NCBI RefSeq assembly: GCF_026210795.1
Contig: NC_089457.1
Location: 1,674,001 to 1,738,000, forward strand
Reading direction: 5' to 3'
From: Rhizophagus irregularis
Lineage: Eukaryota > Glomeromycota > Glomeromycetes > Glomerales > Glomeraceae
DNA length: 64,000 bases
This document shows, piece by piece, positions 25,544-36,568 of the stretch (its first letter is position 1; each line of letters begins with the position of its first letter). The position numbers and the translations under genes were made by a program. The notes under the pieces are model-generated. The model saw nothing but the letters and a program-made list of their open reading frames with translations. It was not told the origin of the DNA and did no database searches.

Positions 25544-28500
25544 TTAAAATCGACACACCACCCTGCTAAAGCTGTTAGTAAGTTGCACCGTTAGACGACC
25601 CATAAAACCCGAATAGTGATTAAACCAAGGCAAACCATATTTCATCGAGTTCATTAAATAATCAACGTCGGAGTCACGTGCGGCGTCGGAAAGGGTCGGA
25701 GGAGGTAAAGTTGAGAAAGGTAAGTACGTGGACTTTGGCAAATTTGAAGGCCGAGAAAGTTTGAGTTTATGAGTAATATTCATCGCGTCTTCCCATTTAG
25801 ATTTATCATAGGAGCGCGGTAGCCAAATTCGTTTTCTGATCTTTTGGATAAAGTGATTGTGGATAGCAGAGATAACCTTCATCGCAGAGTTACGTGGAAT
25901 AGAAAGTTCTTCAAAAAATTCGACAAAGGATTTCGGAAGGCAGCCACGGACGAGACTATATGAAGTCCAATTTGAAGAAGAAAAGGACCAACAAGGAAGA
26001 GATTTAAATTTGTTAATAATTAAAGAGGGATCTTTCTTAACGAGATCACCAGCTTCTTGAAGTTTGTTGATAAAATGATGTTGGTAGGAGAGGAGAATCA
26101 GTTCCATAGCGATTCGTCTACATTTGCACATAAACAAGTGCATGAAATCTTCCTTGGAGTCGAGACATGAACGACACAATAAGATGTCGATATATAAGTC
26201 CGGGCGAATTCTTTTAAGATGTTCCAAAGTAGGTAAATCTTCCAAAAAGAGTTTGAATTTGAAGGTGCGATGAGAGGAAGCATGAGCACGAGTAAAAGAA
26301 GCGTCATGCTGAGGTTCAGAGTTTAAAGAGAACCAGGTAAGATCCCAATCAATCACGAAATCTGAGGTAGAAGATAAAGCAATGGTAAAGTTAAACCGCG
26401 ATAAACGCGTTAATCTATGCATCCACAGCATTTGCGAATATTGCTTAAATAGGCGTCGTGGGTTAGATTCGCATAAAATATCATCATATATTAATAAGAA
26501 ATCGTGAGGAGATACTTGATCCAGATCAGAAAGAAGAATTGCTGAAGAAGAGGTAAGCGCAGAGTTGGCCAAAGAGTCCGCGTAGTCGTTGTAAAAATTA
26601 CCAGAGTGACCTTTCACTTTGACAGCTGTGACGGACAAAAATTTTGATTAAATGAGACGTTCAATAATAGCCCAGAGCTCAAAATTAGTGGTCTTGTAAT
26701 AAAGCCTACTGTTGGAATAAGAAAAGGTAGCACATAGACGAAGACCATCTATGGCAGATTGAGAGTCAGTATGAATAGTGACCGTTGAAAAGGGAGGAGT
26801 AACTGTAAGAGCAGCATGTATAGCGGCAATTTCAGCTCTTGTAGAAGAAGGCCAATTGTGAATAATTCCATGAGCGTGGGCAGCGATAGATTGGAAAAAA
26901 CCAGCGCCATCGAGAACTTGAACCCAAGACCAACCCATAGAAACATCAGGAGTGCCAAGGTTAATTAAAGAACCATCGGTATAAAAACAATAATGATTAT
27001 CAGGAGGAGTCGCTAACGGTGAGGCAGCAAAAGCAAGAGGAGCAGCCGGACCCAAAAAGGAAGGAGGAGAAGGAGAAGGAAGAGTAACCACATCTTCATG
27101 TGAAAAATTAGGTTGAATGTCCAAACGACCATAATAGGATCTCACAGACTCGTCAAGGTCCGCCCAAGTAAAAGGAGAAGTAATAGTGGTGGTGTCATGT
27201 CTAATACGCTCCTGCGTGGTTGGGAGAATTAAAGATCTAAGAGGAGAAAGTTTTGGGATGATACATAGAGGAGTAACATCTGTTGGATTGCTTTTAGTAT
27301 GGGTAACCGGTACATGTTTAGAACAACCAGGACAAGGAGTGAGCGTGATAACATCATTAGGTCGAGTCACACAATCAGAGGTCTAATGGACAATCTTGCA
27401 GGAATATTGTTGTTTACTAAGTTGTTTTCCAAAAAGAGGAGAGCCATCTTCGTTCAAAGTCACGATCCATTTCATGGATTTTCTAGAGAAACCAAAAGCT
27501 GGAACCAAGTCAATGTTTGAAGGGATAGCATCGGAAGAGAATTGATCCAAGAGTAGAGAATTGGAATTTGGGACAATGACACATTGGTGAATGTCGTTAA
27601 ACCATTTGTGCGAAAGGACTCGATGACCTTTCCTACTTGATAAATTGGATAAATAAAAATTCCAAGTGATCATATGGGTTCCATGAGGCGTAATAAGTTG
27701 AGATAGGTAATAGAGTTGCAAACATCTTAGACGTCGGAAGTAAGATATAAAAATTTTTGGAGTCATCACTTCAAATAAAGGCGTATGACCGTCAGATATG
27801 GTGAGGTCAGGCAAAGTTGAAAGTCGAGAACGCGACAACTTGAAAGGAGTGGTGGTCAGGAGAGCAATAGTGTAAGCGATATAATCCTGTTTAAAAGCAA
27901 AAAGTTTAGACCATATAGTCCAATCTTTAACTAACAAAGGGGAAATAGGAATCAAAAAGGAGAATTGAATTAAACGTAATCTATATAAAAATAAAGTTTT
28001 CATAAAGGAAGAAGAAGAATTAGCTAACAAAAATAAATTAGTTAAATGTGTTTGTGATTGGTGAAAAAATAAATTAATCAATCCCAAGCCTTGAGATAAA
28101 AATAAAATGAAATCCGGGAGTACACGTGAAAAATTGGCCTTGTGTTTAACCAAGGAACGGATACTGCTGGTTGCCGAGGCACATTCAGATTCAGAGAGGT
28201 GTGTGACTTGCATGCGATATTCCAATTTCGGAATAAGGACGGTGTTGTGTAAATAAACTACTTGTTTAGCAGATAGTTTGGCAGGGCGAACGGTGGCAGC
28301 GAAAGAGTTACATTCTCTAGCAACTTGATTTCTGACAAAATCGCGAGATCCAGCGACATTGAACCAGACGCCCAAGAAGCGGAAAGAGCTATTCATGGAG
28401 ATGGGCACAATAGAAATGGAAGGAACTTTGTTCAATCCAGATAATTGCAAGTCAAACACGACTGGAGAAGGCGAAGAAACTGAAGAGGAAGGCAACGAGT

Positions 28501-31165
28501 TAGTAATTAAAACATATTTGTTGTGATTAGCGGAGGTATTATTGATTTGATAAAATTCTTCCGTAATAGAGAGCATCGATTCCATTCCAGATTTGGATGA
28601 TGATATTAAAGTGGAGTCATCCATAAAGACCAAGTTGTTGATTCGTAATCCATCTGAACTTGTCTCAGCCAAGGGATTAGATAAAAAAGGAGCATGAAGT
28701 ATATATGGATCCATCATTTCATTCTTAAGAGCAGTCAATAAAGGGTCTATATATATAACCCATAGTAAAGGAGAGATAACTTCGCCTTGATCTATACCAA
28801 TACGAACGCGGTAAGGAGGTGTAGTTCCATGAGCAGTAAAAACGCAATTAGAGCGTTTCATGAAAAGGGATAAAATAAACTTGGTGGCAGAAGCAGGAAG
28901 TTTAATACGTTCTAAAGCAAAACGCAACATCTTGAGATCAACCGAGTCGAAAGCCTTCGAAATATCTTGTGAAAGAATCCAAAGCGGCGATTTGTTGACA
29001 TGAGCATCATGGATAATAGATTCCAGGACGACAATAGGGTCGCGACAAGAACCACCAGGGAGACCGGCGAAGTTTCCTCCTTTGAGAACTTCATTCGAAG
29101 CCAAAATGGAAGCGAGACGATTATAAAAGAGCTTGACCAAAGATTTCCTAATTACTTCAAGTAAAGTAATAGGTCTTGTATTCTTGAGTTGACATTTCCA
29201 TTCGTGAGGTTTAGGGATAGGGAAAACCATAGCTTGACGCCATAAATCAGAAATATCTGCAATGCGGAGGCATGATTGGACTAGGATTAAGACTAAAGCA
29301 GAAGTATTGGAACCTAGATGTTTAAGCATCTCATAAGTAATCATAGAGGGACCAGGAGCTTTGTCGTTAGGCATAGAAGAGACCGTAGACAACCATTCTT
29401 CAAGAGTAGGAGGATCCAATAAAGGATTATAAATAGAAGAATCCACATCGTCCATAGGGCGATAAGCAGAAGACCATCTTTCCGGAAGAGCGGAAATGTT
29501 ATCAGGAGGAGATGATTTAATAGGAACGGAATTCTGGAAGTGGTTGATGACAGCGTCATCAATATCATGTGGGTCTGTTAAAAGTTTTGGCTGTGTGGGA
29601 TGGTCAATAAAGACACGATCTAAAGTAATACGGCGTCGAGTCCGTGAGAGAGCAGAATTAATAAATGAGGAAATATCTGTTTCAAAATTGTTGTCCCTAT
29701 CATCCAATTTGGCACGAATGGAAGAATCTTGAAAATCTTTTTCTTTGAGAAGAAGGAGGCCATAAAGGGCACTGGAAATAGTCTTTAAGGATTCTAATAA
29801 AGAACTAAAATCGTCTTGCCTACATGTGGATAAAGAAGTAGGTAAAGTAGGGGGAGAAGGAAAAACCTTCTTATAAAGATGAAGAATTTTTTGAAGTCGA
29901 ATGAAATGAGTGGACCAAGTACGTTCATATCTATTATAATACGTGAAAGGATATTTTCGCAATAAGCGTATTGAATGCAAAAGTCGGCTAAGGAAACGAT
30001 AGTGTTGAGTTAAGGCTTCCAAATCCTTGGGCACCGTAGGCGTGTGTTGATTTCCAACAAGAACAGACGGAAGGGAGGCATTAGCAGCTTTCACAATACG
30101 GGAATGTAAATATTCGCATTGTTGATTGATGTGCCATGTTAAGAAAGTTGTAGGAGGAATGTCGCATAAGGAGTCAGTATGAGTGGAAAAGAATTCCCAT
30201 TGTTGATCAGTGACTGAATCAAATTTAAAAATGCGGCGAGTCTGACGTTGAAGTTGTTTAGCACGAGCAACCTTAATAGACGTGATCAGGAGTGAATCAT
30301 CAAAATATGTGATGATAGGATTATGATCGGAGGAGCAAGTGTCTTGGGCATCAAATATATAAGAAGTGAGAGCAAAGCTTTTTAGCATTGGGCATGACCA
30401 AATATAGTCTATACGAGTAACTTGATCATCACGGTGAAAGGTGCCTAAGGAATCAGAAGCGTTAACAGGAATGGTTTCTTCATAGCCATGTGATAAAAGA
30501 TGATGTAACAAACGATGAGCTCGTTGAGAAGCAATAGCAGGGCGATTAAAATAAATAGGGTAATAAGTGTCAAGGTGCATATTAAAATCACCACAAATGG
30601 TGTGATAAAAATTTTGTTGTTTGGTTTGCACCAGAAGTTGTAAAAGAAGGTCAATAGTTTCTGATCGTAATTTAGAATCAGAAATAGGGGGAATGTATAT
30701 TACAAAAATGCGAAATTTAACGTTGCCTTTAAAATAAAGATCAACAGATAAAATACGCGAGGAATGTGAAACAAAATCTTGTACATGAGAAGCAAGGGAT
30801 TTTTCAATAAAAAGGGAAACGCCACCAGTAGATTTGACTTGTTTAGTTTTATCTATGTCAGAGGAAAAGACAGTATAATTAGGAAGGCGTTTAGATAAAA
30901 AATGAATTTGTTTGGGGGATAAATGGGTATCTACGATACCACCAAAAGAAATATGTTTAAGATTGAAAAAGTTTAAAATTTGTTCCATTTTAACTTGACT
31001 ATTATGGCGAAGACCATTAACATTAAAAGATGAAATAGTAAAAGAATTGGGGATAGGGGAAGAATTTGAAGTAGTAAATAAAGATTCATGTTCAGAAAAA
31101 TTAAAAATATCTTCAGAGTTGGGTGGGTTTCGAACAAACGTATCATAATCAAAATTGTCAGTCAT
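25544..31165 (-). pseudogene. LINE ORF2 (endonuclease, RT, RNase H), copy D, two nonsense codons
   Basis: One frame of 1,873 codons broken only by a TGG-to-TAG stop at 27383 and a stop at 26648. The endonuclease lies at about residues 40-290, with SSFNVNGLRH, GDFNMHLD (about 191) and SSDHNP (about 280). The RT spans about 600-870, with SKAFDSVDL (about 740), DQGEVISPLLW and the catalytic FMDD (about 848). The RNase H spans about 1390-1520, with YTDGSL, AEIAAIHAAL, HTDSQSAIDG and GHSGNFYNDYAD, that is, the D-E-D-D set. A conserved C-terminal domain follows and ends SFSRVVCRF. APE endonuclease plus C-terminal RNase H fits the I/Tad1-like clades of non-LTR elements; the exact clade needs a tree. 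Without the stops the first 1,260 residues still include endonuclease and RT, so partial activity is conceivable. Confidence 0.92.
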
Positions 31166-31212
31166 TAGAACACAATGATAATTATAAACGGGGAGGAGAG
31201 TTAAGAAGTCAG

Positions 31213-33345
31213 TTATTGCGAAGGAGCTGAAGCTCGATCGGAGGGAGAACCACCAAGAGAAGCAATAAAACCTTGAATGGAACCAGTGAGCGATTGTAAA
31301 GTATCTTTAATCGCTTTTTGATCTTGGATAACCGAGTTCAATTCGTCTTGCGGGGAAGGGGTAGAAGTGGATGTAAGAGCTGAGTGCGGAACAATGGTAG
31401 GTGTAGTTTTGGGGGGAGTGGATTTCTTAGGACCAGAAGACGAAGGAGCATTAGGATGTGGGATTAAGGTACCAGTATTTTCAGGAGGGTCTTCTTCCAT
31501 CCGATCAGGTTCAGAATTGACAACAGGAGCGGAAGGAGGATTGATGCCTAAATGGGCTTCAATAGCAGATAGCCGTTGATTGTTAAGTTCAAGATGTGAG
31601 ATGCGGGATTCCACACGAGCAACATCTTGTTGAAGGGTTTGCAATACGTTAAGTATCTTAAGGGCAGCCTCAAGAGCATTAGAAGAATTCGGATCCGGGA
31701 GTGGAGCACGAGCATTGGACGAAAAAGAAACAGATCTATCTTTGCCTTTTCGATTATTGGAAGGCGTGCGTCCATGAGCAGTTGAGGAGGAGTTAACTGG
31801 ACCAGAGGAGGAGGGTTTAGTATTGTTAGAGTTATTATTTTTATTATAAGGGCGGTTAGAGTGTGAATTCGGACGTTGAGCAGAGGCAGAACGATCTCGA
31901 GATTTAGAGCGAGAGCGAGACCTAGAATTATTACGTGGAGTTCTTTGTTGAGCAGGTCTTTGGCCAATATTAAAACGGTCTTTAAGGGCGGCAACAGGAT
32001 CACGTGTACGTGAGCGTCCACGATGTTGATTGAGCGGGCAAGAGGTAGGAGCACAGCCGAGTTTACCACATCGGTGGCAAAGAGCTTTTGAATCGTTGGA
32101 AGTACCCCACCGAAGAGTACGACCTTGGAATCCAATTGTTTGTTCCATAGCGGCATCCATTGTCGCTTGTGAATTGAAGGTAACATAAGCCCATGGTTTA
32201 GGTTTATATGAGTTTAAGGAAAGAGGAATATTAATAGCTTTGGCTCCATGTTCTTTAACTAATGGAGCGAGATGGATATCTTTAGTGTTAGCAGGGAGTC
32301 CAGAAAGGACAGCAACAAATTCACGACGAGCAGCTTTTTGATCCACCGAGTAATGACAGGGAGTTACACGCAAACAAGTGGAAAAACAGTAGACTGCCCA
32401 TTGGGTTGTAAAACGGGAGATGGCATCGGCATGATCATAGACGATGCGGGCTTGTTGCATCTTAGCGCCTTTCCTTGAATATAGATGTAGGGAGAGCAAA
32501 TTGCCAAATTTCTTGAAGTAGGATTGTAGCTGAGGTTTTGTGATGAAAAAGGGTATATCGGTGACTTGGATGGCACGGAGATCTTCATCAGATCGGAGCT
32601 GTTTGGGATCGTACAAGTGGAATTGTAGGTCCGGAAATTCAGAGTGTGTACTACCAACACACAAATCACGAGCCTCCGCAGTGTGAAAATGGATGATGAG
32701 ACGTTTAGCGTCCCCTGAACCAGTCATACGAGCCCGACCGGTATATGATTCATAAGTTTCTAAGAACAGATTATTGACGGCGTCTATGATTGCCTTATTA
32801 GTTTTAAGTTTCTCTAGAGTTTGGGGAGCGGAGTTGGGCGCAGCCGCAGCCAGGAAATCTTGACGATTAATGGTAATAGTAGGGGAGGGATCGACAGCCT
32901 GATCAGGCGATGTACCATCATTTACGTCCATATTAAGAGACGCGTTAGGGGATGAGCTATTTTCTTTGTTTCGAGGTGCATGAATTGACGCGTTAGCTCC
33001 AGAGGACGCGTCTTGGCCAGGCGCAGTGGGCGCAGCAGAATTATTTGGGGTAGAAGCTTGAGTATTTTCTTGGGCGGTGCTGCGGGAATTATTTTGTTGA
33101 GGAATAGCGGTCGAAGTTGAACCAACTAAACCACCGTCAGCCGGCGCGTCGGCAACGAAATCTTCATAGTCTTCATCCATGGAGTCTTTTGTAAGTATAC
33201 GGGAACGTTTTTGAGAATTATTATCACTATCAGAGCCAGTATCGGAGAGTTGTTTTTTGTTGTTATTTTTCTTTTCTTGACGAGCAGCCTTATTACTGTT
33301 AGGATTATAGCTTCCGCCACCTCTTTTAGCAAAGTTTCTAGACAT
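31213..33345 (-). CDS. LINE ORF1 RNA-binding protein, copy D, intact
   Basis: The 710-residue protein starts MSRNFAKRGG and ends SDRASAPSQ. It has an N-terminal low-complexity acidic and Ala/Ser/Pro region (1-170), an RRM-like fold around ITDIPFFITKPQLQSYFKKF, and a second around residues 345-410 (KPWAYVTFNSQATMDAAM). The cysteine knuckle CHRCGKLGCAPTSC is near 425, an SR-rich stretch (SRSRSRSKSRDRS) near 475, and a predicted coiled coil at about 565-605. Its role, by analogy with ORF1 of other LINEs, is to bind element RNA and assist its delivery to the target. It is the only intact ORF1 of the four and lies 47 nt upstream of ORF2 in a different frame, so ORF2 would need reinitiation or a similar mechanism. 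Confidence 0.9.
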   Translation of the reverse strand: MSRNFAKRGGGSYNPNSNKAARQEKKNNNKKQLSDTGSDSDNNSQKRSRILTKDSMDEDYEDFVADAPADGGLVGSTSTAIPQQNNSRSTAQENTQASTPNNSAAPTAPGQDASSGANASIHAPRNKENSSSPNASLNMDVNDGTSPDQAVDPSPTITINRQDFLAAAAPNSAPQTLEKLKTNKAIIDAVNNLFLETYESYTGRARMTGSGDAKRLIIHFHTAEARDLCVGSTHSEFPDLQFHLYDPKQLRSDEDLRAIQVTDIPFFITKPQLQSYFKKFGNLLSLHLYSRKGAKMQQARIVYDHADAISRFTTQWAVYCFSTCLRVTPCHYSVDQKAARREFVAVLSGLPANTKDIHLAPLVKEHGAKAINIPLSLNSYKPKPWAYVTFNSQATMDAAMEQTIGFQGRTLRWGTSNDSKALCHRCGKLGCAPTSCPLNQHRGRSRTRDPVAALKDRFNIGQRPAQQRTPRNNSRSRSRSKSRDRSASAQRPNSHSNRPYNKNNNSNNTKPSSSGPVNSSSTAHGRTPSNNRKGKDRSVSFSSNARAPLPDPNSSNALEAALKILNVLQTLQQDVARVESRISHLELNNQRLSAIEAHLGINPPSAPVVNSEPDRMEEDPPENTGTLIPHPNAPSSSGPKKSTPPKTTPTIVPHSALTSTSTPSPQDELNSVIQDQKAIKDTLQSLTGSIQGFIASLGGSPSDRASAPSQ

Positions 33346-33449
33346 GTTAAAAGGTATGAGTTGGGTAAAATATAAGAGTTGTTAGTACGAAGATATAAAA
33401 TTTTCTTTCTGAAAATTTTTGGTCAATAGATCGGCGGTAAGAGATCTAT

Positions 33450-33469
33450 CAGTCCTTATCAGTCCTTAT
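33450..33469. repeat. Decamer CAGTCCTTAT x2 at the outer end of LINE D
   Basis: Two tandem copies close the LINE array on its right side; A-rich DNA and a related 52-bp repeat follow. Confidence 0.88.
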
Positions 33470-33483
33470 CAAAAAAAACAAGA

Positions 33484-33587
33484 ATACCTGATGATAAGGT
33501 TACATGGTCATCAGTCCTTGTCACAAAATACGAGGATACCTGATGATAAGGTTACATGGTCATCAGCCCTTGTTGAAAAATACAAAA
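33484..33587. repeat. 52-bp tandem repeat (two copies) next to the LINE array
   Basis: Two copies start ATACCTGATGATAAGGTTAC at 33484 and 33536. Each contains CTGATGA...TCATCAG, able to fold into a hairpin, and ends CAGTCCTTG or CAGCCCTTG, which resembles the LINE junction decamer. This is probably the original target locus of the LINE family. Confidence 0.75.
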
Positions 33588-33617
33588 AAAAAATATAAAT
33601 CTGCAAGTACAAAATGC

Positions 33618-34046
33618 TTACTCCTGTTGAGTCCATTCATTCCACTCCCAGTTCAGTCCCCAAGGGTCGCCTTCCCATCTTTGTTCACTTAATGCATACT
33701 CTATGGTTTCCCTTTCCTGGGAATCTACGACCATCCCATTCCTAAGCATTTTTTCCATAATATAAAGCTGATCCTCGGTGAGGCAGTTTATCCAGTTTTT
33801 ATAGGAGTCGTTTACATCTTCAAATGTTATCCACTCAATATCCCCCTTTTCAAACCGCTTTCCAAGAGCCTGGATTTCCCAGTATATATTCCCAATTGCA
33901 GTAGCATAATTTTTCCACCTCTTATATGCCTCTCGACGAACCTCCTGCCACCACACACTATCTACTTTACTTGCTGCAATAAGGTCAGTATCCGGGATCT
34001 TTGCGACAATGCGTTCGACTATTTCTACTGGTAATCGGTCCAACAT
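33618..34046 (-). CDS. F-box-like protein
   Basis: A 142-residue protein starting MLDRLPVEIVERIVAKI. The first 45 residues have the pattern of an F-box (LPxEIxxxIxxxIPDxDLIAASxVxxxWWxEVRREAYKRW), which normally binds Skp1 in SCF ubiquitin ligases. The rest is acidic and tryptophan-rich, with no recognised substrate domain. It is the last of five same-strand genes with short gaps (93 nt to its upstream neighbour), and the LINE array begins only about 150 nt after its stop. F-box proteins occur both in these fungi and in large DNA viruses. The fold call rests on pattern only. Confidence 0.6.
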   Translation of the reverse strand: MLDRLPVEIVERIVAKIPDTDLIAASKVDSVWWQEVRREAYKRWKNYATAIGNIYWEIQALGKRFEKGDIEWITFEDVNDSYKNWINCLTEDQLYIMEKMLRNGMVVDSQERETIEYALSEQRWEGDPWGLNWEWNEWTQQE

Positions 34047-34139
34047 GATGTTATGTTACTTATACTATAGCTATCTTCAATTACTGTATGCCCATTACAC
34101 ATGGATAAAAAATATAAACTAAATTCATACAGGAGCCGC

Positions 34140-34610
34140 TTATGCAAGAAGTTCTGCTAAGGTTTTCTCAGCCTCATTCATAGTGACAGCTCGCTTTGGG
34201 GGACCTGTTGATGGGTCCTTAGTCACATTATAATACAACTCGAAGAGGGCTTCAAGTTTGTCTAGAAGAGCTTGTTTATTCTTGTATGATTCACAAATCT
34301 TTGCTATCTTAGCAGTATATGCTGCATTATCTGGGAAGAGTTTTCTGGCCACGAACTTCACATATGATACAGGAGACTTTGCCGTCTGGATTCTCTTGAT
34401 ATACTTCACATGATCCTGGACAAGGTAGCTGGTTTTGCTAAACCCAGATACTAATGCGACTACTATAGTGTCTTTCAATACATGGATAATCTTGAGGACA
34501 GTTTCATCAGAGACAATAATGAACTGATTGCATGATGCATCATAAATAACTTCATCACTAATGCTGTCAGTGCTGTTAATAATGCTTGCTAATTCGGTAT
34601 ATGTTGACAT
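34140..34610 (-). CDS. Hypothetical protein, 156 aa, in the replicon-like cassette
   Basis: Not recognised. Starts MSTYTELASI and is open to the stop at 34140. It is mixed alpha/beta by inspection, with a hydrophobic strand around IIHVLKDTIVVALVSGF and a lysine-rich helical second half. No signal peptide, membrane segment or zinc motif is visible. It lies between the DNA polymerase remnant (113 nt away) and the F-box-like gene (93 nt away) on the same strand, and it shares their higher GC content. Its position suggests a replicon gene, but no function can be assigned. Confidence 0.55.
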   Translation of the reverse strand: MSTYTELASIINSTDSISDEVIYDASCNQFIIVSDETVLKIIHVLKDTIVVALVSGFSKTSYLVQDHVKYIKRIQTAKSPVSYVKFVARKLFPDNAAYTAKIAKICESYKNKQALLDKLEALFELYYNVTKDPSTGPPKRAVTMNEAEKTLAELLA

Positions 34611-34723
34611 GATTCCTTATACTTTTTTGTACTTTGTAATAAATAGGAATCTTCAAATTGACTTTACATTCAAGCAAGAAAAAATATATATACCTACTGT
34701 AAACCCAACCGCATTCTTAGCAA

Positions 34724-36568
34724 TCATGTCCAGATAACCTTGTTTGCATTTTTCACATGGCAGTATCCTGCGGTTTCAAACTTGAGAGCTTTTAATGCTT
34801 TGGATGCATTTTCTGGACAAGTGATAAGTGTAAGACTACTCGGCTGTTCCTCTAGAATAAATCCATCTGTATGGATGCGTCGTACTTTATCCTTATATGG
34901 TTCTAATAACTCTGAAGTCGTTTTCCGTCCATGTGCTAATAAGAATGGAGCGATCCTAGGATACTCACCCTTGAAGGAACTACCTGGATTTGTGAACTGG
35001 AATCGCCACTGGTCAGATCCTACTGGTATGATGGAGTCAAGTGTGTGGCCTTCCGGAAACTTGAATGGATCTGTTTGATCTGTGGTGAGTGTCTTGTAAT
35101 TGCGTTTCCTCTGGCAGAGTGCTCCCCATAATGTATTGAGAACTCTCTTTGCAACACGACCAGCCACGCCACCCTGGTTCTTTATATTGAAGAGAAAGTG
35201 AACATACTCACCAAATATTACAGTCCCAGGAATTCTTGCTTCTCTGTCATATATCAAGGCATTTGGCTTTCCATCCTGGATTAACTGTATATCGAGTCCA
35301 AGTTTCTTTGCTCGTTGTAAGTCAATGAATGTATAGACTCCCCTCTTATTCTGTCAGAAGAGAATGTCATTACCACTTACCTTAGCATGAAATAATCCAT
35401 ACAAGGCATAACCTCTGTGGTTTACAAAGTCTTTGAGTATTTGAAACTTACCTTGTCAGATTGGAAAGTTTGCATTTGATTGCTAGATACTTGGATACAA
35501 ACTTGTCACATCGTATTGCCTTCCATTCATTGTCTGCCCAGATAAGACCTCCCATCATTGCATCACTTATCCACTCTGCTTCGACTGGATCAAGAGGATC
35601 ATTAGCTGGAACTCCTACACTAAACCGTTCGAAAAGCCAGAGAGCAGTTCTCTTATATGACCAGTTGTGGTAAGATAAGTCGATTCCTAGCCGAACTTCT
35701 TTGTAGCCTGTAGAAAGGAATCCCGCTCTTCATGGATCCTCTGGTATGTTTCCTCAAGTGTTTCATATATTCCAGTTTTACGATTCTTCTCAATAGGGAT
35801 GAAGGAGTAACTATCAGAGTTCTTACCTTTCTGAAACTGTCTAACTGTAAGAGACTTAACTGTTTTACCATTGTATATTGTTACTACATTATTAACCCCA
35901 TCTTCACGATAAATAAAGGGAGACTTTTGTTTTCTATCTAATTTACTAGGGTGGAGTCTTCCGGGATTCAGTGCAAGAGAGTAGTGGCCTTCAGACAGGA
36001 TGAGAGTTGCACGTCTGTCAGATTTGCTTTTGGAAATTTGAGTAGAATCCCCTACAATATTAAGTGCAAGGCTTCCTGCAAGTTGTTCAACCTTATCCAT
36101 ATATGAGACTGGAACTGGAGCATCACGATTGAGATCTAATGCCTTTTTGATATATTCGGGCTTCTTTATAGTCTCAGGTATTTTAGAGAATATACCATAG
36201 ATATGCTTCAGGCATTTATACAGGCAATCATTTAGCTCCCCATTGCATCCTCCTGCAACCGGTGGAGCATCTCTCACATAAATTATGAATCGTTCAAAGT
36301 AATCAGGATCTGCATCATCCGGTAGTTATGCTTCATTATAATGGTCCAATAGTGAAAAGAGGCTGGCTGGTTGGTTTTCTGATGTCCATCCACCGGGTTT
36401 CCAGTTTTCATAGAGGAGCAGGATCTGAAATTTATGAGTTGGATACCGGGATTGGAGTTGCTGTCCAAGTCTTGCTATTGCTCCTCTAGAAAATCTTGCG
36501 CCTGAATACTGTAGTTCTTTGATATCTGATCTTGTAGGTAAAGCACGTGCAATTTTTAAATAGGCCAT
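34724..36568 (-). pseudogene. Family-B DNA polymerase remnant (virus/plasmid type)
   Basis: The pieces collinear with one polymerase are 36568-36326, 36277-35687 (same frame, separated by a TAA), a stretch in other frames at about 35690-35260, and 35257-34724. The palm motif A reads YDVTSLYPSI on the minus strand at about 35485-35514. Motif B appears as VAKRVLNTLWGAL, and motif C as RIHTDGFIL, where the first aspartate of the usual DTD is histidine. At least two nonsense codons and two frameshifts break it. The N-terminus (GGCNGELNDCLYKCL) is not a known exonuclease signature. Polymerases of this kind occur in protein-primed linear plasmids, Polintons and large DNA viruses; which one applies here cannot be told. 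It follows the helicase remnant by 83 nt. Confidence 0.8.

Larger units (their letters stand above)
25274..33449 (-). mobile_element. LINE copy D, best preserved
   Basis: This 8.2-kb copy has its 3' UTR at 25274-25543, ORF2 at 25544-31165, a 47-nt spacer, ORF1 at 31213-33345 and a 5' UTR of about 100 nt. ORF1 is open, and ORF2 is in one frame with only two stop codons. It forms the outer, 5' end of the tandem array; beyond its decamers comes non-LINE DNA. Confidence 0.92.
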
